Part shown: positions 42,123-55,157 of the stretch, piece after piece
How positions within the stretch are numbered: position 1 is the stretch's first letter
Layout: the number at the start of each line of letters is the position of its first letter
Source of the DNA: Thunnus maccoyii
Taxonomy: Eukaryota; Chordata; Actinopteri; Scombriformes; Scombridae
Direction of reading: 5' to 3'
Assembly: GCF_910596095.1 (NCBI RefSeq)
Contig: NC_056545.1
Coordinates: 24,637,067-24,701,066, forward strand
Length of the DNA stretch: 64,000 nt
Translations under genes and position numbers: made by a program
Notes under the pieces: model-generated
The model's input: only the letters and a program-made list of their open reading frames with translations
Told to the model about the DNA's origin: nothing
The model's database searches: none

Positions 42123-43609
42123 GTAAGTCAACACTCAGCCATAATGTGACGTGGCTGTAATTATCCTAAATATCCTATAAACTAAATGGTATAGTTTGAA
42201 GATAATAGGCAGTAGTTAGCTAGTCTGGCTAACGTTGATGCTACATTAGCATTAAGTAAATTTGAAGGCGCCTAAATGCTGATGAGCTATTAGCTCCTCT
42301 CTGGTCTCACAGAGCTAACTTCATAGACTACGACGAGGATCACTTACAGATCGCATAATGTTTTTAAATAGCGAACAACCGCTGCCAACACCTAGTGGTG
42401 ACTTGTAGTCAAATAGACGTTAACGCCAATCGGTGTGGAGTTAGTGAACATTAGCACGTTGTGCTAAAGCTGTTAGCAACAAAAAGGTATTGCGCGCGCG
42501 ATTCAATGCAGGTTAGAACGAAAGAGTGTAAACACAGGCCTCAACCATTATTCATTGTAGTGTTTGTGTTTTTGTGTGGGTGTGAGTGTGAGTGTGGCTC
42601 TGTTTGAATACTGGGCAAACCTGATCGCTTTTATTATTCAAATCATGGCCTTATCATGAAAGTTTTGTGCAGCGCCCGTTCGTCTGCGGTTGTTTCCTAG
42701 TTCCTTGTCAAAGCAATGGGGCCAAAACACACTATTAGTGTTAAAAACTGGTATTAATATAACTTTAGAATAGTTATATGTTGCTATTTCATTAATGTAA
42801 TTATTGAAGTGCCTCTGCCAACGTATTCGTAGCGCAATTCCAGGTGTCCCGTCCTTTTCACTAGTTTTGAAATCTCTAAAGGGCCAATACAACTAGTAAC
42901 ATACAGTGTGCGATTATTCAATTAGAACAGAGGTTAAAGCTTCATAAAGACATACCTTCGCTATTACCACGAGGGTAAAGCCATGTCTATATTTTGCACC
43001 ATGACAGTTTGGTCCAGATAAAAGCCACTGTAGACGTATATAACTGGGGTCAAAGTTATCAGGCATAGAGCAGTTTTAAATTCATATAATACCTAATTCA
43101 ATATATTGTACACGTTTCCTCCTGGACAACTTTTCAGGCTCACAAATCTTTCCTTGCTTTAATCCCTGATATAAACAGGGTGATACAGCTTTAACAATCT
43201 GCACACTCCTGCCAACGGCAATCAGTTTCTGGTAGATGATCACTTCTTTGCACGACAGATGACTGGTGCCATTTATTGACTGGAAAGGATTTGCAAGCAA
43301 ACATGAAATAACATGACTTAATTGAAGTATGGTATCTTGTCCAATTACTGTAAACGGCTACAATTGCTACACTGCTCATCTGATATGGATGAAAATACAT
43401 GAACTTAAAGCTGAGGCTCAGCAGTCAATTCCCCATCACCCATTCAGAAAAAGGCATCACAAAAACAATAAAGAGAAAAACAAAAAGATTAAAGCAATTG
43501 ATGGGGATTCAATCCCTCTGTGGAATGAATTTTACTGTATTTATTTTCCATTGTGATCTTTGTATTACAGCTCAGCAGTTGGTGATCTGTGACCGTCTAC
43601 AAAGCAGCC

Positions 43610-44298
43610 ATGTCGTCGACATCCCAAAAACATAAAGACTTTGTGGCCGAGCCCATGGGCGAGAAGTCTGTGATGGCTCTTGCAGGCATCGGAGAGGTTC
43701 TTGGCAAAAGACTGGAGGATAAAGGTTTTGATAAGGTGACAGATGATTGAAAATTAAGCATGACCAGATTAACGGGTTATTCATCACTCATTTAAATGAT
43801 TCAGCAAAAGGGCCTTCAGCAGTTAAACTGGCTTCAACTTACATCAAACTCAGGTTATTATAGAACTTGGATTCAATTCTATAATGTGGGTAAAACAAGT
43901 TGCCACTTTTTTCTTTTAACTACTATCCTGTTGGCTGCCACACTTATCTGGGGGTCATTTTGGCATTTCTGACATTTGTTTGTGTGAAATTTCATTAAGC
44001 TTGATCTATTGTTGTTGTACTGTAAGCTGTCAAGCCTATTAAGAAATACAAATCTGTGCTGTTTTTCAATTTCTGCCTAAAACTTTGGCTGCCTAACAAC
44101 AGGGCGTCCTTTAATTTGCTTTTCCATTGTGTGTTCCTCTCACCTCCACAGGCGTATGTCGTCCTCGGGCAGTTTCTAGTGCTAAAGAAAGAGGAGGAGC
44201 TTTTCCGGGACTGGCTGAAGGACACTTGTGGGGCAAATGCCAAACAACAAGGTGACTGCTATGGCTGTCTTAAAGAATGGTGTGACGCCTTCTTATAA
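43610..44298 (+). CDS. banf1: Barrier-to-autointegration factor (BAF), two coding exons
   Basis: Coding exons are 43610-43735 and 44152-44298, joined in phase 0, encoding 90 residues (human BAF 89). BAF is a small dimeric chromatin protein that binds double-stranded DNA without sequence preference, links it to LEM-domain proteins and lamin A, and helps rebuild the nuclear envelope after mitosis (family knowledge). The sequence shows the family N-terminus [16 protein letters not shown], with Ser and Thr near the start where VRK1 phosphorylates. It also shows the helix-hairpin-helix [10 protein letters not shown] (26-35), then [13 protein letters not shown], and the C-terminal EWCDAFL. The additional N-terminal Ser accounts for the one-residue difference. 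The ATG lies 39 bases after a splice acceptor, and the leader exon ends at 42122. Confidence 0.96.
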
Positions 44299-44610
44299 AC
44301 CATTCATCCGCTGTTTTCTACTTTTGAAGTCCAAACTGTACATTACCTCTTCAGTGATCTTCAGCTACACCATATATATCAACTGACACTGTACAAAGTA
44401 ATGAGGTTTACTGAAGTCAACGTGTTTTTAAATGATGCGTAAAGCTGTTGGTGTGTTCATGAAATCCTTCAGCCTGAAAATCCTTCTAAAATAGAAGTCA
44501 CACATGCTCTTCTCATGGTCTTTGACAATTTATAGTCGCTAACTCTCTTAAAATTTTGACCACTTTGACATTCATGGTAGTAAAAGAACAGATGTAACTA
44601 AAAACATTAA

Positions 44611-45451
44611 AGGCATACTATGTAGGATTTTCCTAAAATCATTGAATACTATACAAAAATATTACCTCTCAATCATCACTTATGACCCACTAGAAGTGTG
44701 TGGTGGTGCATTTATCTGCAGAGACTCTGCCCTCTGTATGTCTTATTATTTTGCTGTGTTCTGGATATTTCTTGGGCAGTGGGTGTGTAGCCCCCAGCCA
44801 ATAACAGCGTGCAGGGTGTGAGGTCAGGAATCTTAAAACTGTAGTGACCACATTACATTGCTACATTGTGTTTTTTTTTTTTTAAACGTACCTCAGTGTT
44901 TCCCCTAAATGCTGTCAACAGCAGTGCAGCGCAGCTGCTAAATGATGAACGCCACTGCTGAAATTTTACATTGTAGCTACATAATAATCACAATGAATAC
45001 AAACCACAAGCAACTGTCTGTTTCAAGCAGCTTACGGGTGCTAGTGGGGAGAGAATGGGACGTTTGTTTCTCTGTCTCTCTTCTCTGCTCTCTGTCTGTT
45101 TGACCGAGGGCTGAGCTACACGGGCAGAGCAGAGAATGTGCGCTTCAGCTGCATTCACACCAGCTCCGGCAATGCTGGGAGGTGCCACATTGCCGGCTTA
45201 AGGTGTGGGTGTGTTTATTTGCTTTAGAACGTAACCGCAAACAATCAGAAAATAACATTTTATTGCTCTGATTCACTGCTTTGTTCTCGCTACCGCCAGT
45301 CCCTCTCTACTTTCACTCTCTAGCTCGCTCAACCACCGCTGCTCTCTCTCCCACTCGTGCTCTCAGCTCACTCTGGTGTCGTTGAGCCGGGGAGGAGGGG
45401 CCAACTTTTGTGTTTACAAACAGCAACCGACAAATCCTACATAGTATGCCT
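44611..45451. mobile_element. 841-base Kolobok-like MITE with TTAA duplication
   Basis: The left terminus is AGGCATACTATGTAGGATTT and the right terminus is its complement with one or two changes. TTAA lies directly outside both ends (44607-44610 and 45452-45455). A TTAA target and an AGG start fit the Kolobok superfamily. The interior has no transposase. It sits about 310 bases after the banf1 stop codon and may lie at or beyond the transcript end. Confidence 0.78.
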
Positions 45452-45455
45452 TTAA

Positions 45456-48400
45456 TGATGGCTCCATTTCATTTTGCCCGTAAGTCATGCTACTGAGCTA
45501 GCATGCACATTATTAATGCTGTGACATTGGTTCACCTAAATGTAATGCAACCATTATTAATTTGACTACATCTGTGTCTAACAAGTCAAAATGTCTGCCA
45601 CGGGAATGATCTATAGAGGAATTTCAGATTGAAACTGAAAAGCTTCTCATGTTCATAATGTTTAGTTTGTCCAAGATCATTGGAATCCTGCATGTGCTGT
45701 CTGTTTAAGGTTGAATTTTAAATTTATTGTTCATCCATTGTTCACCATTCACAGAGAATTTGCCTTTCCAAGCTCAACATTGGCAGTTTGTTCATTGTTT
45801 AACTATTTTACCATTTTGATATTATTTTAGTTCACGCATTGTTCTTTCTTGAAATGTGATTTACCAGTACAATCCAGACTAATACTTAACTTCAACTTCT
45901 GGGCTTCTTTGCCTGTTTTTAAAGCCATTGGAAAGTTGATGTAAGCTGTTTTTTTCTTCTTCTTTTTTTTTTTTAAATGGTACATCATACCACAGTTAAG
46001 TAACGTACTGTAATTCCATCAACAATTTGGTTAGTCTGGTTTGCAGATGATGTAAATGATATATGTGAGACTCATGAAAACTAAACCTCAAAAACTAATG
46101 TGACACTGGTCTTTGCAGAGAATTTTATATATTTTTTGTAATTATGAAGAATTTGCGGTTTTAACTTGTTGAAACCCCCCCACACATCTGGTCCGCTCAA
46201 AGCTTGTTTGAACCTGAAGATGGAAATGTATACAAATAAAGATGCAGATGCTACAAACTCAAACACCCAAAAATGTGTCTATTGCTGATGAGCGGACTGC
46301 GATCTTTCCATTAAAGAATTAAATTACAAGTGTATGTTTACTAGATTAGCTAGATAATACTTTTTATCACAAAGCATTTAGTACTTGCCTGAAGTTCTAG
46401 AGGTCAAAACAAATGGTCTGATCGATGTGGCTGGTTGGTGTGTTAAATGACTGCCATGATGTTAGGAAAATGTGAATTTTCATTGCACATTGTGGTGACA
46501 CAGCACCAAATGCATTGCAAGGTTCTCACACTATTCACACATAAAACCATTCCTACGACAACATTGTCACAATCATATGGCAGCCATCTTAATCATAACA
46601 AACAGCCATGATACACCAGTCAGCACTATTTGTCCATTAACAGTTAAGTGGCTGAAGTAGCTGAGATGCTGAAGTAATCTGATTGAATGTGTTTGAAGCC
46701 TTAATAGAAGTCGACTTTGTTTCTCATTCTGCAAATAAAAAGCTCAACAAGATTGAGAAAAAAAACATCCAATCTTTTTCTTGACTTAAAAATAAGAAGT
46801 CTCAAATTTGCCTCTAAACATGAAAGAGTACATGACTGATCTAAGTTTCCAATGGCTTTAAATGAAGATGGATACCACCTGACAGATTTAGTTAGGACTT
46901 CATAAAAGAGTGTAATATTATCTTTGACTGTCTTTCTAAACATGAAATGCCTTAATGCATGATAGTTTTAGCATATTATCTAGTCAGATAACCTATAAAA
47001 TCTGCAGTAGTGCATGTCCAAGCTGGTTACTCAGTTATCAGATAACCTCACATTGAGTAATGCTTGCACCCAGCAGTCACCTGCTGTATGAAGATGTAAG
47101 GCTACGTTCACACTGAAAGCCGTAGTGCTCAACTCAGATTTATCCTTCAATCTGATTTTTCTTTGTTTGGCTTTTCACATCGGGTTTTTTTTTGGTCATG
47201 GTCCTGAACTGACCTGGATGTGCAAAAGAACAATAACAAAGACGTCACACGCAGCACGCTGTCACACAAAGTAAACATGGAGGCCATTGAAGTCGGTGTT
47301 TACGGTTTCATTTATAAGTTGTATGAGCAGATGATAATGATGACGAGGAGAAAGAGAGACCAATTTTTAATTATGGCTTTTTGTGGAGCAATGGCTGCTA
47401 CTTCTGTACGGAGGTGTGTGCAGCTGTCTTCCATGTTTGTATTCAGAATTGTGACGAATGTCGATTTAGAGTGACGTTAAAAAAAAAAAAAATCAGATTT
47501 GGGCCACTTTTGCCTGCAGTCTGAACGTAGCCGAACTGTTTTGTAGCCGCTCCTTGTTAAAACGCTGGCTGATGTGTTTGCCTCTGACTGTGAAACCTTT
47601 GAGTTTCTATATTTCTCTTATTATTGAAAAATAAGGCAGGTATCAGATTTGGACACTTTTTTTTTAACATCTTCATTAAAGTTTGCATTTTTATCAATAA
47701 AGTCACAAATGAAAGAAAACCTTTGATGACAGGAGGTTTTATTTCAATGCTTGATATTCCACGGTTGTTCTTTCGCCAAAGCTTCAAATTTGATTTGCAA
47801 GTTATTGAAAATACATTGGTCAATTTTTGAAAAGGTCCAGAGCAGGGGTCCCTCCCAAAAAATGAAGCATGCCAAAGATGCTACGGAGCTCGTGATGGGA
47901 TCACGTCAGGAGAGCAGTTTCCTTGTTTTGTGGATATAATTTAGAGCAAAACTGAGCCATTGCCTGTACTGTAGATGGAGAAATAACCATGGAAAAAGTG
48001 AAAGCTTTAATTAAAATGAGAACTCTCAATTCATTCTCATCAGTCCTCTCTTATAAGGATCAGAATAGACATATTATCCATGATCCTCTGGAAACCGTCA
48101 AGGACCCCTCTGCTCTGGAGAACCTGATTAATCAAAGTGACAATGCACACCTGTCTGTAAAAGTACATTATAACTGCTGTATTTATTATTTGACTTAAAG
48201 AAATAGAAAACTGTTAATGCGACACTCATAATAATCAAATATCTCATTTTGCTTTAATGGCTTAGATTATACATATCCATAACCCCTGGAATGTTATTTT
48301 TGGGTTTGTGTGCTATTGAACTATAAAATCTTGATTTAACAGTGACCAGATGCTCAGAATTGTTACTGAAGTTTCACAGTAGCACCTAATGCATACACAC

Positions 48401-49342
48401 ACACGTCCACATCCACACTACAGCAACAGTATAGAAATGAGCAAAATGCTTAATAAAACTTTGACCGACATGATTGTAGCCCACTCATAAATAGCTGTTG
48501 TAACAAGTAACTGCCAAAACACAGGAAACACTTCAGTGGATACAAAACATGGCAACAACAGATGGGATTCAGCTGTAAAGGACGATGTACATGTTAATTG
48601 GAAAATGAAGAACCTTTAAGTGAAGCATTGCTATTCTGATGGAAGAAAGGATGTTATTACCTCCATCTACAGGTAGTCACCAAACGTCAGCGTGGAAACA
48701 ATGACAATTATGGGAAACGTCATACTTAATTATCTATCACAGGCTATTCTTTCTCTCAGTTTCCTGGTCTCAAATGTATGCGCAATTTATAGGTGGAGAA
48801 CTGACAACCTGGACCTATCGGAGCAGCATCTGAGACATGTAGCACCACCACAATCCAAAGACCTAATGTAGGAATTTAGCATCCCAGTTAAAAGTTTCAA
48901 ATGCTGCAGAATCCAAATGAATCTGTTCCTGTTGTTGGTGTAGCCTATTAAGACACTTGATGCTCAGCATGTTTCCTTTTTGGCAGTTACCTGTGATATA
49001 TTTGTGCATGAGATGTCCATGTTTTCAACCAGATGACAGTTGTTTTATAATTCTCCTTTAAACTTTTGTATTTTGGGTCTTGATAGCGATAACTCTTGAC
49101 TCATTATTGATTGAATGTTTAGGTTTTGTCTCAAATTCCCCTCTTAACATTGAGACAGACGTTAGCAGTTAAAGAATTTAGTTCAAGACATTTTGTTGTT
49201 TATGTACTGTACATCGGCAGCTTTTATGCAAGGTTACTATAGTACATTGATGTCTTATTTAGATTGGAAGTACATGTACACACTGTACATACATGTACAT
49301 ACTGTACAGTTGTACTTTTATCACAACAATCCCTGATTGGTC
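45456..49342. other. Intergenic stretch between the convergent banf1 and gng3 genes
   Basis: Apart from the element at 47100-47532, no gene was recognised. Transcription of banf1 (+) and gng3 (-) converges here. The gng3 3' UTR must extend leftward from 49342; a reverse-strand AATAAA at 48181-48186 is one possible end. Palindromic TACATGTA-type words cluster at about 49268-49307, just after the gng3 stop codon. Confidence 0.4.
47100..47532. mobile_element. 433-base MITE with GGCTACGTTCACACTG ends
   Basis: The left end reads GGCTACGTTCACACTG and the right end is close to its complement (CAGTCTGAACGTAGCC). An 84-codon frame at 47220-47474 inside it matches nothing I recognise and may be a relic or chance. 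Superfamily is uncertain; the flanking bases do not form a clear duplication. It lies in the banf1-gng3 intergenic space. Confidence 0.65.
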
Positions 49343-51410
49343 TCAAAGCAGAGCGCAGAAGAACTTCTTCTCCCTGAAGGGGTTCTCTGAGGTGGGTACG
49401 GGGGTGATCAGGGGGTCGTCACAGGCGTGTGCGTCACAGTACGCCATCAGGTCGGCCGCTGCCTTTGATACCTGAAGATGAGGATGATCAGATTTAGAGC
49501 AGTTCATGTCACTTCTGATGTTCTGTAGGTAAAATAGTTTAAATGCTGACTCTAGACACTAATAGTGTTCACAGAATCAGACTCACATATCTTAAGAGCA
49601 TTAGGTCATTGTATTGGTGATTTTTATTAATATGGCTTTTATATCCCATTTGGGACAGATTTCCATTGTTTTTTTTTATAGAATAGTTTTTTCCTAGCAT
49701 GTTTTGTCACCAAAAGAGCAAACGCATTCATTCTTTTGATTCTGTCTGAGGTCCTTGCATGTTGTTGTATACAGTCTGTAGTCACTCAAGCTCATAATAA
49801 TGAAAGATCCCTCACTGGTCATGTGCCTGAAGATTAGACACTGACGTCCTACAGGTAAGATTTAACACACAGTCTTTTTTTTCTTGAGTTTGAAGCTTTC
49901 TTTCAGTGACATGGCTTAAATTGTCTCACCTAATCCTGGACAATGAAGACTTTAAAACAAAATGAAGATGCAAGAATTAAATGTAAATCTGGGAAGTTTG
50001 CTCAAAACCAAATGATATATATCACCTAAAACCCAAACTGTATCAAGCAAAGCTGAAAAAAAACATTTTTTCAATGTATTTGGAAATAGAATATGTAAAT
50101 TGATATACTACTACAAATAATACCAACAGGATCAGTGGATGAAATATATTGATCAGTTTGAGATAAAAGCAGCTGCAGAGGTATACAACATGTAATAGTA
50201 ACAGAACACGAGGGCAAAAATAGAAATCGATAAAAATAGAAAACTGACTGAATGGAATGCATAGGAATTAGATACTAGTATTTGGATATGCAACCATTTT
50301 TGCAGTTTTTATTGCTTAATTAAATGTGGATTTAAGTATGAAAGTGAATATATAAAAATAAAGAACGTTTACATGTATGCAGCAAGCTGCTTAATCGCAA
50401 TGAAATATCACTGCCTTCAGTGACTGAAAGATAAACTGAATTCTTATTTAGTCTTGGAACATGTTTCATTTTGCTTAATGAAGTTTTATTTTTTAACAGT
50501 CTATATACCCAAAAAGGGTCACAGGAAATTGCTAAATATGTATAACTACATATGTTTTCATCTCACTAATGGACAGTCAGTTTTGAATGGCTGATAGTAA
50601 AATCGGAGCAGTCATGAGTCTGAGTTAACAGGAAGCAGCTCTTCCTCTGTTGAGCCTCTGCAAAAAGAAACATGGTTCTGAACACAACTGAACTTCTTTT
50701 GTCTTCTGTCTTTTTTCTCTCAGAGCAAAACTTTTACTTCAATCTTACCATGAAGTTATTTTTCACTCAAGGTGACAGCAGCTGAAAGTTTTCTCTAAGT
50801 TTGTCCCCCTGCTTAATTTTTACACAGATGGGTTGTTCTTATTAAAGGGACAAGGTGCCTCTGTAAGTTGATTTTGATGCCATTAGGAACATGATGGAAG
50901 CCAATACCATTTGGAAACCGTCCAATGGGAAGCATTGACTTCAAGTGCAACAGAGAAGGTCACCGGTGCTTTTCTACATCTGTAATCCAGTATGGATAAA
51001 ATTCTTCAGTGCTGTCCTTTCAACTTTGATTTGACATGTACACGAGAGGAGTAACTCCACAATAAAAATGTCTTTTTTAAAAGTTTAGTGTGTTACACTG
51101 TTAATCCACTGTTAATTTAATTACAATATGGTATTATAATTATGACTTGTGATCTGTATGATCATGTACTTTACCTGCTGCTATATGTTGCAAAAACTGT
51201 CAGTGTCAGCTTACTATTGAAAATGTTTCACTGTATTTTTTTTTAGTCATCAGTTGTTTCTGTTTTGCCCTCATATGTGTCTCGTGATTTATATCTGAAT
51301 CTGAGTCTCACCTTTATCCTGCAGAAACTAGCCTCTATCTTCAGTTGCTCCACCAGCTTCCTGGCTTGGCCGACACTCATGGTGCTGTTCACTGGGGTGT
51401 CTCCTTTCAT
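49343..51410 (-). CDS. gng3: G-protein gamma-3 subunit, two coding exons
   Basis: Reading the minus strand, the coding exons are 51410-51312 (33 codons) and 49471-49343 (42 codons plus stop). They join in phase 0 at a GTGAGA donor to give 75 residues, the usual length of GNG3. Gamma subunits pair with G-beta and carry it to the plasma membrane; GNG3 is mainly neuronal (family knowledge). The N-terminus [18 protein letters not shown] and the invariant stretch EQLKIEAS identify gamma-3 rather than gamma-2 or -4. The second exon has the family DPLITPVP and NPF elements. The C-terminus CALL is a CaaX box ending in Leu, which predicts geranylgeranylation. The ATG lies one base after a splice acceptor (51412-51413), so at least one upstream noncoding exon is expected to the right; I could not place it. 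Confidence 0.95.
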
Positions 51411-51488
51411 CCTAACCACAAACACAGCAACATTCAAGCTTCATGCGTTTAAACTGGATAGAAACACATATTCAGTATTTTTTTTTTG

Positions 51489-51489
<1 letters not shown>

Positions 51490-51527
<38 letters not shown>
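51490..51527. repeat. AT microsatellite
   Basis: About 37 bases of pure alternating AT, 80 bases upstream of the first coding exon of gng3 on its strand, in the leader intron. Confidence 0.95.
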
Positions 51528-51529
<2 letters not shown>

Positions 51530-52259
51530 CATCTTTAAAGGAATCAGTTTTCTTGTAGCCCTGCTTCTGCAGGAATGCCTGATCGACTGCTCTTTGCCCT
51601 AAAAATACAATACTTTCCTTTGTCAAAATGTATTTGTTACAATACATAAATAATGTTAATAGGTTGCAATGTGATTTGAATGTTTATTTCCTATTCACAG
51701 TACTGGTTTATTTTGTAGCAATATTAGCTTTTAATACACCGTTAGAGGGTTGATAAAATGCATTACACAGTGTGTCAAATAAGAGTTTAAAGACAAACAC
51801 ATTATATAGCACTCTTATGTAATATATAATAAAAGCTATGCTCAAAAATTACTCATTTACAAGATTTTCATCCAGATTTTGCCAGTTTCAGCAAGCATGA
51901 AAGCAGTCAGTCTCCAATAACGGAGTATAAATATCAGTCAGTATGGTGTAATAGAATTGGCACAGCTGCTTCATTAGGTCATCTTACATGGTGGAAAAAA
52001 GCATGTACACATTTTCAAATGGAAAGGAGACATGTTATCTGGGCCAAATGGTTAGATTTATTCACCATGGCCCACAGACTCTCCCACTACGAGCAAGAAT
52101 AACAACAGACAAAATCAAATGAATGAAATAAGCACTGCAGCCATACAGTCGTTTAAGAAATGATGAATAAATATGCACATCACTGAAAAAATGTGTCACA
52201 GATGGAAAAGGAATGAAGTCAAATAGATTGTCAACAGGGGGGAAAAAGCAGCAAAGGAG

Positions 52260-53480
52260 CGAATCTATATGAACCATTCTGGACCTTTCCCCATTGTCTT
52301 TTTTTCCTTCTCCCTCCATCCACCTCCTTTTCTCCTTACCCGTATTATATTCCTCTTCAGGTGCAATCTTCCCCCCTCTTCTCTCTCTTTTTTCCTCTCT
52401 TTTGCTGTCTTTCTGTGTCCCTCTGTAAGCTTATGTTTGGTGGTATCAGTGTAGCCGGACCCCACCCCTCACAGACAACAGCCTGGATGGTACCCTGCTC
52501 TCAACAGCCCAGTGCACTGCAATTCTGCCACAATGAGCACTAGATCTGTGGTGGATGGATAGGACCCCCCCCCCCCAACCCCACCCCCTCTGCAGTGAGT
52601 GGTACCTGCCAGACGGAGGGAGGGGGGAAACCATTGGTGAAGGTTTTCTTATGAGGGTGGATCGTACCATATCTGGCTGTAGGAAATTGGGGCCAACTAG
52701 AATCTCTCAGGTTTTAATCTCTGACATGGGACAGAATTGTCTGTTTGGTGTATGGTTTTGGTTTTTAGTGCTTAAAAAGACAATATACACCCTGGGATGT
52801 GAGCTCCAGAGGCCTGAACCATTATGTGTTTCTGTGCCTTTTTGTGATGCCCACCCTCTCTCCTCTGTTGCTATGGGGACTGCTGCAGTCTGGTTTAGTG
52901 GTTTACATCACATTTTAAATTGGGAATTTTCTGCTGGCATTTAAATGTGACTGTAGATGGAGATACAGATGAAAGGAATGTCTGATTTTCATGTTGAATA
53001 TACGAATAATAGGGAGTGGGAAAAGCAGAGATTAGGAAGGAAAATGAGAGTATATTTTGTCACTGTAGCCTGACTCTGATGATGTCCTCCTCAGCTCAGA
53101 CCAAAGACCCTGTGGGGGGAAGAGCTTCATTAGCGTTACGACCACAAACGCAGCCGTAACGCTATGTGCGCGAACAGCACTCCTATGAATGTATTTTACG
53201 GTTCAATAAAGGTTGTTTTACAAACATTACAACACATTAAATCGTTTACATCGTAGGGAATCGTGGGAGCTCGAGCAGGTAGGCTAGTGTCTAAAACTTC
53301 CTCCATAACACTGCCGCCATCTTTGCTAAGCTAGTGTTTCCTCGGCTTTAATGGCGCTGTTCAGCTCCCTCACTTCTCCTCGTCGGCGGCGACTCATCTT
53401 TTAGTTTTATTATCTCTGGCAGCGAGGAGGAGGCTTCATGCTCACTGTGGCGAGGTCTGCTTGTTAGTTAGTCAATTTAG
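52260..53480. other. CT-rich and CpG-containing stretch upstream of gng3, role unclear
   Basis: A pyrimidine-rich block (about 52284-52430), a cytosine run at 52565-52576 and a CpG-richer zone at about 53130-53460 lie upstream of gng3 on its strand. The missing gng3 leader exon and promoter may be here; CTGGCAG|GTACCA on the minus strand near 52610 is one possible donor. No frame looks coding. Confidence 0.25.
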
Positions 53481-53555
53481 TTGAGAAATGATTAACTCTC
53501 AAAGCAAAATATTTCCCTTTAGGAGGAGAAAAACGACGAGATGTTTGGTGGTTAC

Positions 53556-54345
53556 CAGTTGTGGAAGAAGTTCTCAGATTCTCTACTTCAGTAAAAGTAC
53601 AAATACAGTAATGTAAGAATACTCCATGACAAGTAAAATACCTGCGTGAGTAGTTTTATTGCATTAAAAGTAGTGGTTTGGGTCATCTGACTGATGTATT
53701 ATTATATATGACATTATTAGATCATTACTACTGAAGCATCGGTGTGTAGGCAGCATGTTACTGTTGTAGCTGCTGGAGGTGGAGCTAGTTTCAACTACTT
53801 TATATACAGTTAGCTAGTTTAGTCCAGTGGTTCCCAAGTTAAGGGTCAGGCTCCCCCAAAGGGTCACCAGATGAATCTGAGGGGTCGTGAGATGATTAAT
53901 GGGAAAGGAAAGAAGAAAAAACAAAGTTCTGATACACAAATCTGTTCTCAGTTTTTGGACATTTTCTCTAATCATTGATTTTTGGTGAAATATTGGATCA
54001 TTTGAACATTTATGGAAATGGAACTATGTGAGAATTTTAGAGGGAAAAATCACTATTTGGTGGAGCTGTTAACAACTCATAGACATCTGAAATGTGACCC
54101 CGACTACACACTGCTTTATGTAAGACGACAAAAAGGTTGGAAACCACTGGTTTCATCTTTAACAATGTGTTGTATTTTAAGAGCTTGTTATATTATCCAT
54201 AGTGTCAAATCTTTCCCTCTGAAATATAATGGAGTGGAAGTAGAAAGTAGGATCAAATGGAAACACTCTAGTAAAGTACAAGTACCTCAAAATTGTACTT
54301 AAGTACAGTACTTGAGTAAATGTATTTAGGTACTTTCCACCACTG
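53556..54345. mobile_element. Outer MITE of about 790 bases, interrupted by a second element
   Basis: The left end CAGTTGTGGAAGAAGT mirrors the right end, whose complement reads CAGTGGTGGAAAGTACC. Both sides then carry AGTAAAGTACAAGTA-like words typical of an abundant teleost DNA element. No flanking duplication could be matched. The element at 53825-54149 sits inside it. Confidence 0.6.
53825..54149. mobile_element. hAT-type MITE nested inside the outer element
   Basis: The 325-base element starts CAGTGGTTCCCAAG and ends TTGGAAACCACTG, near-perfect inverted termini. The flanking octamers GTTTAGTC (53817-53824) and GTTTCATC (54150-54157) agree at 6 of 8 positions, consistent with an aged hAT duplication. 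Non-coding interior. Confidence 0.72.
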
Positions 54346-54762
54346 ATGACTGCACTGCACAAATGTAAACTATAAATATTGTCTTTTCACAATTCTACAA
54401 TACTGGATAAATTGATTTTGCCGCAGCTTATCAGTTCTTATTGATATCTAGTAATTATTCATTTGTGCCTGGAAATGGTTGTTGTTGTTCTTGTGAATTT
54501 CTCTAGAAGATGTCATTAAAAAACAATATTTGTGCATATTAGAAGTTCAGATGAAAACACTGTCATCTGGGAAATGGTGGTGAATATATTTAAGTCAATG
54601 TAAGATGGTTATGAAAATGTACTTTTCCACTGTGCTGTAAACATCAAAGAGAAAAGAGTTGCACACACACTGTATCTATACTCTTTATTTGAACTCAATG
54701 TTTTGCTTTTTATTGTATATAAATAATTGATGTTAGTGTTGATACCCTGTCAGGGACTGCAG

Positions 54763-54875
54763 ATGAACCTTGTAAGAGGACAGCAGTGGATTTGGATTCA
54801 TAAGCTCCGGCTGCAGTTTGAGGACTCCATCTGCTGGATGATGAGGAGACATGTGAACCCCCAGCTTCTTTTGAG
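54763..54875 (+). other. Exon-like segment with open frame, unknown
   Basis: An acceptor-like CTGCAG precedes an ATG at 54763, and 37 codons stay open to a donor (TTTTGAG|GTAAAT) at 54875/54876. The translation matches no family I know. Joining it to the next exon-like segment (56114-56200) in the same phase gives a stop within two codons, so a noncoding RNA or a chance frame is more likely than a protein. Confidence 0.25.
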
Positions 54876-55157
54876 GTAAATACTAATCAAATTCTAACAG
54901 GAACCTGGTTTACAGAAACAGTAGCCAGTAGTCAGTGACAGCACAATTTACAGAAATGTAAGGAAGGAAATCAAGGATAAAATCCATGTGAATTAAGTGG
55001 ACCTCAACTTTTTTGGGAACAAATCTCAACACACATTCAGAGATGAAATATCTCACTCACTGTCCTGAGAGTGAAATGTCAATAAGGGGTTGGAGCAGAA
55101 AGCAATCTTTCCAGGGAAAATTAATAAGAAAATGAATGATATAATTTATGATAACAG

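Noticed and set aside
47220-47474. An 84-codon frame inside the MITE at 47100
   Set aside because: It lies wholly within the transposon and matches no transposase or domain I know, so it is not listed as a gene.
52562-52600. Cytosine-rich run as a G-quadruplex regulator of gng3
   Set aside because: It is a homopolymer run without the spaced G-tract pattern, and no gng3 leader exon could be placed next to it.
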